This document shows positions 29,791 through 38,104 of a stretch of 64,000 nucleotides of DNA, piece by piece; positions within the stretch are counted from its first letter, which is position 1, and each line of letters opens with the position of its first letter. Under the pieces are notes generated by a model that worked only from the letters and a program-made list of their open reading frames with translations, made no database searches and was not told the origin of the DNA. This DNA is from AP-15 sp963703745 (GTDB taxonomy: Bacteria; Pseudomonadota; Alphaproteobacteria; ATCC43930; CGMCC-115725): assembly GCA_963703745.1 (NCBI GenBank), contig CAVPFL010000007.1:248001-312000 (forward strand), given 5' to 3'. Made by a program: the position numbers and the translations under genes.

Positions 29791-30408
29791 ATGAGCAGCA
29801 AGCGCGAGGAACCGAAATACAAGATCAATCGCCGTCTCGCAGTGAATTTGTGGGGTCGGCCGAAGAGCCCGCTCAACCGTCGCGAATACGGCCCCGGCCA
29901 GCACGGCCAGCGACGCAAGAAGCCGTCGGACTTTGGCACCCAGCTCGCCGCCAAGCAAAAGCTAAAGGGCTATTACGCCAATATCGGCGAGCGTCAATTC
30001 CGCCGGCTCTATGCCGAGGCGGTGCGCCGGCGCGGCGACACCGGCGATAATCTGGTCGAGCTGCTCGAGCGTCGCCTCGATGCCGTGGTCTATCGCATGA
30101 AGCTAGTGCCCACACCCTTCGCTGCGCGTCAGCTGGTCAATCATGGCCATGTCCTGGTCAACGGGCGACGCGTCACTATTCCCTCTTACTCGGTTCGCGA
30201 CGGCGACACGATCGAACTCAAGGCGAAGGCAAAGGAGATGGCGCTCGTGCTGGAAGCGGCGAAGTCCGGCGAGCGCGACGTTCCCGACTATGTCGAGATC
30301 GACCACGATCGCATGAGGGGCCGGTTCATCCGCGCGCCCAAGCCGACCGACGTCCCCTATCCCGTGACGATGGAGCCCAACCTGGTCGTCGAATTCTATT
30401 CCCGCTGA
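29791..30408 (+). CDS. rpsD: 30S ribosomal protein S4
   Basis: This 205-residue S4 has the expected N-terminal KYKINRRLAVNLWGRPKSP, GPGQHGQRRKKPSDFG, and the S4 RNA-binding domain (about 95-160) LERRLDAVVYRMKLVPTPFA, RQLVNHGHVLVNGRRVTIPS. The ATG at 29791 matches the length of alphaproteobacterial S4. S4 starts 30S assembly by binding the 16S 5' domain. It stands apart from the ribosomal-protein operons, as is usual in this class, and ends at a strong terminator. Confidence 0.97.
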   Translation: MSSKREEPKYKINRRLAVNLWGRPKSPLNRREYGPGQHGQRRKKPSDFGTQLAAKQKLKGYYANIGERQFRRLYAEAVRRRGDTGDNLVELLERRLDAVVYRMKLVPTPFAARQLVNHGHVLVNGRRVTIPSYSVRDGDTIELKAKAKEMALVLEAAKSGERDVPDYVEIDHDRMRGRFIRAPKPTDVPYPVTMEPNLVVEFYSR

Positions 30409-30430
30409 GGGCGCTCCGGACCCCGGCCAA

Positions 30431-30456
30431 AAGCCGCGCTTCGGCGCGGCTTTTTT
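30431..30456 (+). terminator. rho-independent terminator after rpsD
   Basis: AAGCCGCGC and GCGCGGCTT pair around a TTCG tetraloop, followed by TTTTTT. It starts 23 bases after the rpsD stop and is the clearest intrinsic terminator in the window. Confidence 0.92.
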
Positions 30457-30526
30457 CGTTGCGCGATTTGCTCGACACTGAGGGCGCAAGCGTCCTCGGC
30501 GGACGCAACCTCGACAGGCGGTTGCT

Positions 30527-31828
30527 ATGCTGACCCTGCACCTCTCGATCATCCTTCTGCTGATCATCGTGAACGGTTTCTTTGCGATGGCCGAGATCGC
30601 GCTCGTGGCGGCGCGGAATGCGCGCCTTCAGCCGCTTGCGGAAGCCGGCAACCCCGGCGCGCAAGCCGCGCTCGAGCTGAAAGCGGATCCATCGAGACTG
30701 CTTTCGACCGTCCAGATCGGGGTCACGGTCATCGCGATCCTCTCCGGGACCTTTGGTGAGGCCACCTTGGGAGACACGCTTCAGGGGCAGCTGGAGAGCT
30801 TCCAGGGCTTCGTCGCGCGATATGCGCACGTCATCAGCATGGCGGTTGTCGTGATCGGCATCTCGTATTTCTCGCTGATCCTGGGGGAACTCGTGCCCAA
30901 GCGGGTGGCGCTCGTTCACCCCGAGCGCATCGCCGCAGCGCTCGGCCGGATCATGCGGGCGATTGCACGGGTGGGTGCGCCGATCGAATGGTTGCTGAGC
31001 GCCTCGACCAATCTCGTGCTTCGCCTGATGCCGCTGCGCAGCCAAGGCACGGCACCGGTCACCGACGAAGAGATCAGCTTCATGCTGCGCGAAGGTGTCG
31101 CGACCGGCCACATCCCCGAAGCCGAGACGGCGATCGTCGAGATGGCGCTGCGGCTCGGCGATCGGCGCGCGAGTGCGGTGATGACGCCGCGGACGCGGAT
31201 AGAATCCCTCGACCTCGACGACCCGGAAGAGGAAAACCGGCGCAAGATCCGGGATAGTGCCTATTCCAGGTTTCCGGTAGTGCAGGGCGGCTCACAGCAG
31301 GTGATCGGCATCGTTCATGCGAAGGATCTGCTGATTGCCGCGCTCGCGGGACAGCCCTTTGATTTGCGCGTTGCGACCAGGCCGCCGCTCTACGTGCCCA
31401 GCACGGTGACCGCACTCCGCGTCCTCGAGGCGTTCAAGACCTCAGGTGAGCCGATGGCCTTGCTGGTCGACGAATACGGCGACCTCGAAGGGCTGGTGAC
31501 CCAGAGCGATATTCTCGAGGCGTTGGTCGGCGACATCCCCGGCTCGGCCGACGCCGATCAGCGGGTGGTGCGACGCGAAGACGGAACCTGCCTGATCGAC
31601 GGCATGGTCGGGCTCGATGAGCTGAGGCAGGTGCTCGGGGTTTCCCATTTGCCGGGTGAGGATGCCGATTTCCACACGCTCGGCGGATATGTGATGGCAC
31701 GCCTCAACCGTGTTCCGATGGTCGCCGACCGCATCACCGCTGCCGGCTATCGGTTCGAAGTCGTCAAGATGGATGGCCGCCGCGTCGACCGGGTGCTGGT
31801 GTCACCGGTCACGGCCCAAGGGCGGTAA
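30527..31828 (+). CDS. CNNM/CorC-HlyC family membrane protein with CBS domains
   Basis: This 433-residue protein has three or four helices of the DUF21/CNNM domain (IILLLIIVNGFFAMAEIALV, STVQIGVTVIAILSGTFGEA, AVVVIGISYFSLILGELVPK), a CBS pair (about 210-340; ASAVMTPRTRIESLDLDDPE, MALLVDEYGDLEGLVTQSDI) and the C-terminal CorC_HlyC domain. Known family members move or sense Mg2+/Co2+. The old label hemolysin is not supported as a toxin function. A single gene after the rpsD terminator. Confidence 0.92.
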   Translation: MLTLHLSIILLLIIVNGFFAMAEIALVAARNARLQPLAEAGNPGAQAALELKADPSRLLSTVQIGVTVIAILSGTFGEATLGDTLQGQLESFQGFVARYAHVISMAVVVIGISYFSLILGELVPKRVALVHPERIAAALGRIMRAIARVGAPIEWLLSASTNLVLRLMPLRSQGTAPVTDEEISFMLREGVATGHIPEAETAIVEMALRLGDRRASAVMTPRTRIESLDLDDPEEENRRKIRDSAYSRFPVVQGGSQQVIGIVHAKDLLIAALAGQPFDLRVATRPPLYVPSTVTALRVLEAFKTSGEPMALLVDEYGDLEGLVTQSDILEALVGDIPGSADADQRVVRREDGTCLIDGMVGLDELRQVLGVSHLPGEDADFHTLGGYVMARLNRVPMVADRITAAGYRFEVVKMDGRRVDRVLVSPVTAQGR

Positions 31829-31880
31829 GCAGCCGCGAGCCTGTTGGGAGGCCGCGCAGCTCTACGGAGAGATCGATGGC

Positions 31881-32252
31881 CTACCGCTGCTGCGACTTGT
31901 CGAGCACCTCCTGCGGCGTCATCGAGACGATCTCGGCGTAGGTCGGGACGAAACCTCCGCTCTCGATCAGGCTTACAAACTCCGGCCTGATTTCGCGTGC
32001 CACTCGCTCACGGATGCGCCGATGCTCCTCGATATCCCGCCATTCGCCGATCAGGTAGAAGTGATCCGGGTCGCCAGAGTCGCGGCACAGCACCCCGTCC
32101 TTGACCTGTGCAGTCGAGCGGTGAAATGGGTTGTTGTCGCCGTAGTCGAATTTGTTGAAGAGCTCGATGAACTCGTCGCCCCGGCCGGGTTTGACCCGGA
32201 AGTCGTAGACGTGAAAGTAATTGCCCTTGGTCGCCAACGGTACCAGAGCCAT
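31881..32252 (-). CDS. small ABM-type (dimeric alpha/beta barrel) protein
   Basis: This 123-residue protein has the pattern of antibiotic-biosynthesis-monooxygenase-like proteins: a first strand YFHVYDFRVKPGRGDEFIEL, a second strand DPDHFYLIGEWRDIEEHR and a helix RIRERVAREIRPEFVSL. Family members act as cofactor-free oxygenases or heme-degrading enzymes, or simply as stress proteins. The diagnostic residues are not clear, so the reaction is unknown. Divergent from the enoyl-CoA hydratase gene with 90 bases between starts. Confidence 0.7.
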   Translation of the reverse strand: MALVPLATKGNYFHVYDFRVKPGRGDEFIELFNKFDYGDNNPFHRSTAQVKDGVLCRDSGDPDHFYLIGEWRDIEEHRRIRERVAREIRPEFVSLIESGGFVPTYAEIVSMTPQEVLDKSQQR

Positions 32253-32342
32253 TCGCTCCCCCTCTGCGAGGTGATTTGATCGGCAGCCCGGCGATGGTAG
32301 CCTCGGTCAGCCCGCCGGGCCAGCTTTTGGGGAGGTAGACAC

Positions 32343-33146
32343 ATGGCCGTCGTCGAGACCGAGCGTTTGGGACAGATCCTCGTGGTGCGGATGAACCGGC
32401 CCGAGCGGTTGAATGCCCTGAACCAGGAAATGCGCACGCAGCTCGCCGAAACCTGGACCGAGTTCCGTCGCGACGACGGGCTCGAAGTCGCGATCTTTAC
32501 CGGGACCGGCCGAGGCTTCTGCGCCGGCGAGGACATGAGGGAGTCATTGCAGCGCGGGGTACCCGGCGGGCAGCGACCGGCGATCGAAGACCCGTTCATG
32601 TCGGGGGCACTCGAAAAGCCGGTCATCGCCGCGGTCAACGGCTATGCGATGGGCGGCGGCTTTATGCTGGTCGAGCGCACCGATCTGCGCGTTGCCGTGC
32701 GCGAGGCCGTGTTCGAGGTCTCGGAAGCCAAGCGCTGGCTGCTCGGCGGCTACAATCACGGGCATCTCGCGAACCTGCCCTTTCCGATCGCGATGGAGAT
32801 GGCGCTCGGCTTTCGCTTTACGGCCGAGCGCTTTTACGAGATCGGCTTCCTGAACCGCCTGGTCGATGCCGATCAGCTGATCCCGAGTGCCATCGCGATG
32901 GCCGAGCACCTGTTGACCCTGCCGCCCGCCTCGCGCGTCAACACTGTCCACATGATGCGGCAGATGCGCCCGACCCCGACGCTGGAGCAGCAGCGCCTCG
33001 CCGGCGCCCTGCGCGAGCACGGCGCCAAGAGCGACCTGATGGAATCGCGCGCCGCCTTTGCCGAGAAACGGACGCCCAATTTCAAGGGCTGGGATAATCC
33101 CGACGACCGCTACCACCTCCCCTCGCTCGAAACCGTCAAAAGCTGA
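32343..33146 (+). CDS. enoyl-CoA hydratase/isomerase family protein
   Basis: This 267-residue crotonase-fold protein shows the oxyanion-hole elements FTGTGRGFCAGEDM and AVNGYAMGGGFMLVERTDLR. The C-terminal helix end TPNFKGWDNPDDRYHLPSLE is longer than in classical hydratases. The position of the first catalytic Glu is taken by VEVSEAKRWLLGG-like sequence (FEVSEAKRWLLGG), so isomerase, hydrolase or other crotonase chemistry is possible. It precedes the CaiB/BaiF CoA-transferase gene, suggesting a shared CoA-linked catabolic route. Confidence 0.88.
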   Translation: MAVVETERLGQILVVRMNRPERLNALNQEMRTQLAETWTEFRRDDGLEVAIFTGTGRGFCAGEDMRESLQRGVPGGQRPAIEDPFMSGALEKPVIAAVNGYAMGGGFMLVERTDLRVAVREAVFEVSEAKRWLLGGYNHGHLANLPFPIAMEMALGFRFTAERFYEIGFLNRLVDADQLIPSAIAMAEHLLTLPPASRVNTVHMMRQMRPTPTLEQQRLAGALREHGAKSDLMESRAAFAEKRTPNFKGWDNPDDRYHLPSLETVKS

Positions 33147-33378
33147 GGGTTGCAAAAGCTCCCCTCGCGGGGTCGCCGGATGGCGATATACAGCGAAAAT
33201 CGCGTTTTTCGCCCCAATTAAACCCCGACTCCCGCATACAATCGCTTGCGGTTTCAGCTGGTTACAAGAGAAATTCGCTACTTAGCGGAACAAGTGAATT
33301 TCAATGGTAGATCAACGGAATTCAGTGGCCCTAACAACCGAAAAACAATCGAACTCGCGTAGCGTGGAAAACCAACGG

Positions 33379-34731
33379 ATGGCTAACTCAAATCATGCCT
33401 TCGCCGATGGTGAAGGCCCGCTGCAAGGGCTCAAGGTGCTCGACCTAACCGAGCACATGGCCGGGCCCTTTTGCACGATGATCCTCGCCGATATGGGGGC
33501 CGAGGTCGTCAAGCTCGAACGCCCGGGCAAGGGGGATTCGGTGCGCGCCTGGGGCGACGGCAGCGAGCGCAACCCCTATTTCCGCTACATCAACCGCAAC
33601 AAAAAGAGCATCACCCTCGACTACAAGCAGGCGCAAGGAAAGGCGCTGTTTCTGCGACTTGTCGACGGCATGGACGTCTTGGTCGAGAACTACCGCCCGA
33701 CCGTGATTCCGCGCGCCGGGCTCGGCTTCGCGGACTTGCACGAAGTCAACCCGCGGCTAATCTACGCCCAGCTCTCCGGTCTGGGCTATGACGGGCCTTA
33801 TGCCGGGCGCGGCGGGTTTGACCTGATCGCGCAGGGCATGGGCGGGATCATGCACGTGACCGGCGAGCCCGACGGCCCGCCGACCTCGGTCGGATTGCCG
33901 ATTTGCGATCTCGGCACCGGGATGTGGGCGGTGCAGGGCATCCTCGCTGCGCTTTACGAGCGCCAGCACACCGGCAAGGGCCGCCTCGTCGAGTGCTCGC
34001 TATTGGAGACCGCAATCGGCTTTAGCTCGTGGACTTCGGCGCAATGGCTCGCCGACCATGAGGAGCCGACCCGCCAAGGCTCGCGTCATCGCCAGAACGC
34101 GCCCTACCAACGCATGCAAACCAAGGACGGCTATCTGATGGTGGGTGCTGCCGGAGAGGCGATCTGGGCCCGTTGTGCCAAGGCTTTGGGGCACCCGGAA
34201 TGGTGCGAGGACCCGCGTTTTGCGACCAACCAGGCGCGGATGGCAAACCGTGATGCGCTAGAGACCGTGATGAACGCGGTGCTGACAACCAAGACCACCA
34301 ACGATTGGGTCGAGGTGCTCGAAGCCGCCGGCGTGCCGTGCGGCCCGGTCTACGATTACGCGCAGATGTTTGCCGACCCGCAGGTGCGCCACCGCGGGCT
34401 CGTGCAATATGCGAGCGACGCCGAATTAGGCGAGGTGCCGCACATCCGCACTCCCATCAGGATCGGTGAGGGGGTACGGGTGCGCCATGTCGCGCCGAAA
34501 CTCGGAGAACACAATACCGAAATCTTTGGCCGCGTCGGCCTCAGCAAGGCGGAGGTCGAAAGATTGCGAGCGAGCGGCGTCGTCCGATCGAGCCCTAATT
34601 GGGCTGGAAATCGCCGATCCCCGGTTGACGTAATCGGCCCCGAGCTCGATCAGCACCAACGCCGAGGTTTTTGCCGCCTCGGCTTCGGTGAACCGGAGAC
34701 GAAGAAGCTGCGCGTAGAGGGCGTGCTATAA
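33379..34731 (+). CDS. CaiB/BaiF CoA-transferase family protein with fused paralogue tail
   Basis: This 450-residue family III CoA transferase starts with the canonical LKVLDLTEHMAGPFCTMILA, ADMGAEVVKLERPG, then NPRLIYAQLSGLGYDGPYAG and the catalytic-Asp region FDLIAQGMGGIMHVTGEPDG. The normal family C-terminus ends near LSKAEVERLRASGVV, yet the frame continues 48 residues. The extra tail ends LGFGEPETKKLRVEGVL, which is itself a CaiB-type C-terminus, and a neighbouring frame encodes NAEVFAA. The tail is therefore debris of another CaiB gene fused by readthrough. The ATG at 33379 fits the family better than the ATG at 33304. Confidence 0.88.
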   Translation: MANSNHAFADGEGPLQGLKVLDLTEHMAGPFCTMILADMGAEVVKLERPGKGDSVRAWGDGSERNPYFRYINRNKKSITLDYKQAQGKALFLRLVDGMDVLVENYRPTVIPRAGLGFADLHEVNPRLIYAQLSGLGYDGPYAGRGGFDLIAQGMGGIMHVTGEPDGPPTSVGLPICDLGTGMWAVQGILAALYERQHTGKGRLVECSLLETAIGFSSWTSAQWLADHEEPTRQGSRHRQNAPYQRMQTKDGYLMVGAAGEAIWARCAKALGHPEWCEDPRFATNQARMANRDALETVMNAVLTTKTTNDWVEVLEAAGVPCGPVYDYAQMFADPQVRHRGLVQYASDAELGEVPHIRTPIRIGEGVRVRHVAPKLGEHNTEIFGRVGLSKAEVERLRASGVVRSSPNWAGNRRSPVDVIGPELDQHQRRGFCRLGFGEPETKKLRVEGVL

Positions 34732-34876
34732 TGCAGCGGTGAGATCTCAAAAGGTCACAGACCCCTCACCCGATAAGCCAGTGTTTGACTCCTCTGACTC
34801 TCAGTTTTGATTATAGGCGCCGATCGTGCCATGCTCATTGAGGAAGTCGATAAAGCTTTGTGGGTAGGACACAAAT

Positions 34877-35347
34877 TTGACGACGTTTGCCTATCTTAAG
34901 CTCCCTGATCGCGCGCTTCTTATTCGGGAGCCGTTCATCTCGCTCATCCTCATGAGCAGGAAGCGATGGGAGTTGCGAGGCACACCAACGAAAATCCGGG
35001 GGCGCATCGGCCTCGTCAAGTCGGGGTCGGGCCTCATCCTCGGAGAGTGCGAGATTGTGGGTTGCGACGGTCCGATCGATCACTCCGCACTTCTGAACTC
35101 CCCCAATTTATCTTCCGAGGAGAGAGAGGCACTGCGACGGGACGGCCGGCCGCCATACCTCGAAAAAGGCAGCCACACGTCGAAGACGTATGCATGGATA
35201 CTGTCACAACCAAGAGTATACAGGGAGCCCGTTTCTTATCGACACCCGTCTGGGGCGATCATCTTTGTCGATCTCACCAAGCCGCGGGTGCTTGAATGCT
35301 CAGAAGCGTTCCTGTCCGCCGAGGCTCGGCAGCTGCGGCTTTTCTGA
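34877..35347 (+). CDS. ASCH-domain protein (island gene 1)
   Basis: This 156-residue protein has ALLIREPFISLILMSRKRWE, LRGTPTKIRGRIGLVKSGSG, LILGECEIVGC, the PUA-like ASCH pattern (a hydrophobic strand, a lysine/arginine-rich W-E-x-R segment, then G-x-V). ASCH proteins are thought to bind RNA or modified nucleotides. The frame is closed at 34865 by TAG, so TTG at 34877 is the only start. Composition is more AT-rich than outside the island. Its last 52 bases overlap the start of the DruA-like gene, implying one operon. Confidence 0.72.
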   Translation: MTTFAYLKLPDRALLIREPFISLILMSRKRWELRGTPTKIRGRIGLVKSGSGLILGECEIVGCDGPIDHSALLNSPNLSSEEREALRRDGRPPYLEKGSHTSKTYAWILSQPRVYREPVSYRHPSGAIIFVDLTKPRVLECSEAFLSAEARQLRLF

Positions 35348-35642
35348 GCGCTCTCCAGCGCGACCTCTTCGCCTTCGGGCGCACCGACACCACGCTTGTT
35401 ACCGTGGGCGAACTCACACTTTTCGTGTGGGACGCAAAGGTTAAACCCATCGCCTCCGAGGCGCTTCGGCATACGTCATTCAAGTTCCGCTTGCGCGAAC
35501 GAAAGATCGACCTTCATCAGATCGAGGCTTCGCTCCCATCGGACTTCTTCGTACCTTTCACGATCCGTAAGCGTCCGGTTTTGGCCGTGATTAGGGGGAT
35601 CAGGCGCGATTTGGGCAATTGCGGGCTGACAGGCCCACGGGA

Positions 35643-36785
35643 TCAGGGGGCGATTTGGGTGATTGGGGGCTGGTAGGCCCAGGGCATCAGTTCGGAGATG
35701 CGGTTGATCGGGTGGCCGTCGGCGATCCTGGCGAGGGTGTCTGTGAGGTAGGCTTCCGGATTTACGTTGTTTAATTTCGTGGTCTGCAGGATTGGGTACA
35801 TCGCGGCGGCACGCTCGCCGCCGGCATCGCTGCCGGCGAAGAGCCAGTTGCGTCTGCCGAGGGCAATGCCGCGCATTGCGTTTTCGGCGATGTTGTTGTC
35901 GGGTTCGAGCCTGGCGTCGGTGGCATAGCGGGTGAGCGCGGTGCGCCGCTTGATTGTGTAGCGCAATGCCTCCGCCAATGCCGATCGGGCCGAAAGTTTC
36001 TTCTCTGCAGCCTGCGCCCAGGTGAAGAATGCATCGAGCAGTGGAGTGGCGGCGGCGCGATGCGCCAGCCGCTCGGCGGGCGGTGCGAAGCGGGCCTTGT
36101 CCTCGATAACGTAGAGTTCGGCGATCTGATCGAGCGCCGCCTTGGCGACGGACGACTTCGTGGTTTCCCACACATCGAATATTTTTCTGCGGCAGTGGCT
36201 CCAACAGGCGACCTCGGTGATCGCTGCTGTCGCCCGAGCCTCCGGCCCGGTCTGCCGCGGCTCGTAGAGCGCGGCGAACCCGCTGTAGCCATCGGCCTGC
36301 AGGAAGCCCCGGAAGCAGGCGAGATGGGCGGCCGGATGTTCGCCGCCGCGGTCGGGGCTATAGAAGTAGGCCGCCGCCGGCGGTGCCGGGCCGCAGAACG
36401 GCCGGTCATCACGGACATAGACCCATAATCGTCCGGTCCGGGTGCGGCCGAGGCCGGGTTCGAGTACCGGAACCGGCGTGTCGTCGCCGTGGATCTTCTC
36501 GGCGGCAAACACGTGTTGCTGGATCCCCTCGACGATCGGCTGCAGCAGCCAGACCGCCTGGCCGACCCAATCGCTCAATGTCGAGCGGTCGAGATCGAGC
36601 CCATCGCGGGCATAGATCTCGCTCTGCCGGTAGAGCGGCAGGTGATCGGTATATTTCGAGACCAAAAGATGCGCCAGCATGCCGGGGGCGGCCCGTCCGC
36701 GCGGTGTCGGCAGCGCCGGCGCCGGCGCCTGGGTGATCGCATCGCAATACCGGCAGGCATATTTCGGCCGGACATGCCGGATCAC
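35643..36785 (-). CDS. tnpC: IS66 transposase TnpC, catalytic part (frameshifted from the N-terminal part)
   Basis: This 380-residue product begins at a GTG overlapping the stop of the N-terminal frame (GTGA). It contains RHVRPKYACRYCDAITQAPA, the DDE catalytic region (EKIHGDDTPVPVLEPG with the first Asp, CFRGFLQADGYSGFAALYEP with the second) and RLEPDNNIAENAMRGIALGR with the Glu. Intact IS66 TnpC proteins run on from DYIPG through a short linker into this region, so a small deletion has removed a few bases and shifted the frame. The element may be non-autonomous. Confidence 0.88.
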   Translation of the reverse strand: MIRHVRPKYACRYCDAITQAPAPALPTPRGRAAPGMLAHLLVSKYTDHLPLYRQSEIYARDGLDLDRSTLSDWVGQAVWLLQPIVEGIQQHVFAAEKIHGDDTPVPVLEPGLGRTRTGRLWVYVRDDRPFCGPAPPAAAYFYSPDRGGEHPAAHLACFRGFLQADGYSGFAALYEPRQTGPEARATAAITEVACWSHCRRKIFDVWETTKSSVAKAALDQIAELYVIEDKARFAPPAERLAHRAAATPLLDAFFTWAQAAEKKLSARSALAEALRYTIKRRTALTRYATDARLEPDNNIAENAMRGIALGRRNWLFAGSDAGGERAAAMYPILQTTKLNNVNPEAYLTDTLARIADGHPINRISELMPWAYQPPITQIAP

Positions 36786-37258
36786 CCGGGGATGTAGTCG
36801 AGCACCTCGGTGACGTCTTCGCCAAGCTTGGCCATGCCGCCGCGGCAGACGGGGCAGATGCAGGCCCCATCATCCTCCGGTTCGTGCACGACCTCCTGCC
36901 GGGGCAGGTGGTCCGGCAGCTTCTTGCGCTTTGGCTGGGTACGTTCGCGGATCGGCAATGGCCGGTCTTCGGCGACGGCCTTACTGAGTTCTTCTACTTC
37001 GCCGGTTTCCAACTCTTCGAGCCGCAGCTCGAGCTGTTCGATCTGCCGGGTGACGCGCTCCGAAGAGCGGCCAAACTGCATCCGCCGCAGCTTGGCGATC
37101 TGAAACTTCAGCTTCTCGATCTCCAGGCTGCGCAGCTGAACGGCGAACCTTGCCGCCTGCAGTTCCGCGGTCGCCGCCGCCAGCTCGCTCTGGCAGGCCA
37201 AGGCAAAGGCCCGCAGGGCATCGGGGTCGGAGGGCAGATCGGCGGAAGCCAGCGACAT
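36782..37258 (-). CDS. tnpC: IS66 TnpC N-terminal zinc-ribbon part (frameshifted)
   Basis: This 158-residue product starts MSLASADLPSDPDALRAFAL, then has a coiled coil LRSLEIEKLKFQIAKLRRMQ, the IS66 signature FGRSSERVTRQIEQLELRLE and the zinc ribbon CICPVCRGG, and stops right after EVLDYIPG. It is the front end of TnpC; the remainder is in the next frame starting at 36785. The two frames overlap by GTGA. Confidence 0.88.
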   Translation of the reverse strand: MSLASADLPSDPDALRAFALACQSELAAATAELQAARFAVQLRSLEIEKLKFQIAKLRRMQFGRSSERVTRQIEQLELRLEELETGEVEELSKAVAEDRPLPIRERTQPKRKKLPDHLPRQEVVHEPEDDGACICPVCRGGMAKLGEDVTEVLDYIPG

Positions 37259-37319
37259 GCGCCACCCTTAGCGAAGGCAACCTCGGGTAGACCAGAACAA
37301 ATCGAGAATCGCTGATATG

Positions 37320-37673
37320 TTACAACAGCATGGGTCGCGGCGGCGCCGGCGGTGCTATCGTGCGACGCCAGTCCATCGCCTCGATCAGCAGCGCCAATTG
37401 CGCCGGCGTCAGCGTCATCGTCCCATCCGCCAGCGGCGGCCAGACGAATTTGCCGCGCTCCAGACGCTTGGCAAACAGGCACAGGCCGCTGCCGTCCCAA
37501 TACAGGCCCTTCAAATAATGACCGCGTTTGCCGCGAAACAGGAAGACATGGCCGCTGAACGGATCGGCGCCGATGATCTGTTGCACCTTGGCCGCCAGAC
37601 CATCAAACCCGGCGCGCAGATCAATCGGCTGACAGGCGAGAAAAACCTTGGTTCCCGGTGCCAGGCCGATCAT
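37320..37673 (-). CDS. tnpB: IS66 accessory protein TnpB
   Basis: This 117-residue product, MIGLAPGTKVFLACQPIDLR, AGFDGLAAKVQQIIGADPFS, GHVFLFRGKRGHYLKGLYWD, is the highly conserved IS66 Orf2/TnpB. It overlaps tnpA by 4 bases. Its exact role in IS66 transposition is not known, though it is required in tested members. Confidence 0.95.
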   Translation of the reverse strand: MIGLAPGTKVFLACQPIDLRAGFDGLAAKVQQIIGADPFSGHVFLFRGKRGHYLKGLYWDGSGLCLFAKRLERGKFVWPPLADGTMTLTPAQLALLIEAMDWRRTIAPPAPPRPMLL

Positions 37674-38104
37674 CGCAATCCGCGCACCGCCGACAGCACC
37701 CGCCGCAGCGCTGCCTCGTCGACGCCGCCATCGACCCGCACCCGAACCCCCTGCGGCAGATCGATCTCCATCACCCCGGCGCGCTCCGCTAACGCCGCAC
37801 CCGCGCCCCGCGTGCCGGCGGCGACGGCCGCCATACGCATTGCCGAGGCGTAGGGCTCCGCGACGGTGCCGAGCTGGATAAATTCTGTCGACCCCGGCGG
37901 CGGCGGGGCTGAGCCTCGCGCGATCAGCCGCGCCGCCCTCCACGCCGATCGCCAATTATAGAGCAGGCTCTGCGAAATCCCGTGCCGCCGGGCAACCACC
38001 AAAACCCGACCGCCGGTCGCTTCCACCTCGGCCAGCAGCGCCGCCTTCTCGCCCGGCGTCCACTGCCGACGACGCTCCACCCGCGCTACAATCTCGCCGT
38101 CCAC
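37670..38104 (-). CDS. tnpA: IS66 TnpA (helix-turn-helix protein)
   Basis: This 144-residue product starts at a GTG with AAGGAG 7 bases upstream: VDGEIVARVERRRQWTPGEK, AALLAEVEATGGRVLVVARR, HGISQSLLYNWRSAWRA. This is the transposase-8-like helix-turn-helix of IS66 Orf1. The C-terminal part ends MEIDLPQGVRVRVDGGVDEA, as in family members. It is first in the tnpA-tnpB-tnpC operon. Confidence 0.9.
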   Translation of the reverse strand: MDGEIVARVERRRQWTPGEKAALLAEVEATGGRVLVVARRHGISQSLLYNWRSAWRAARLIARGSAPPPPGSTEFIQLGTVAEPYASAMRMAAVAAGTRGAGAALAERAGVMEIDLPQGVRVRVDGGVDEAALRRVLSAVRGLR

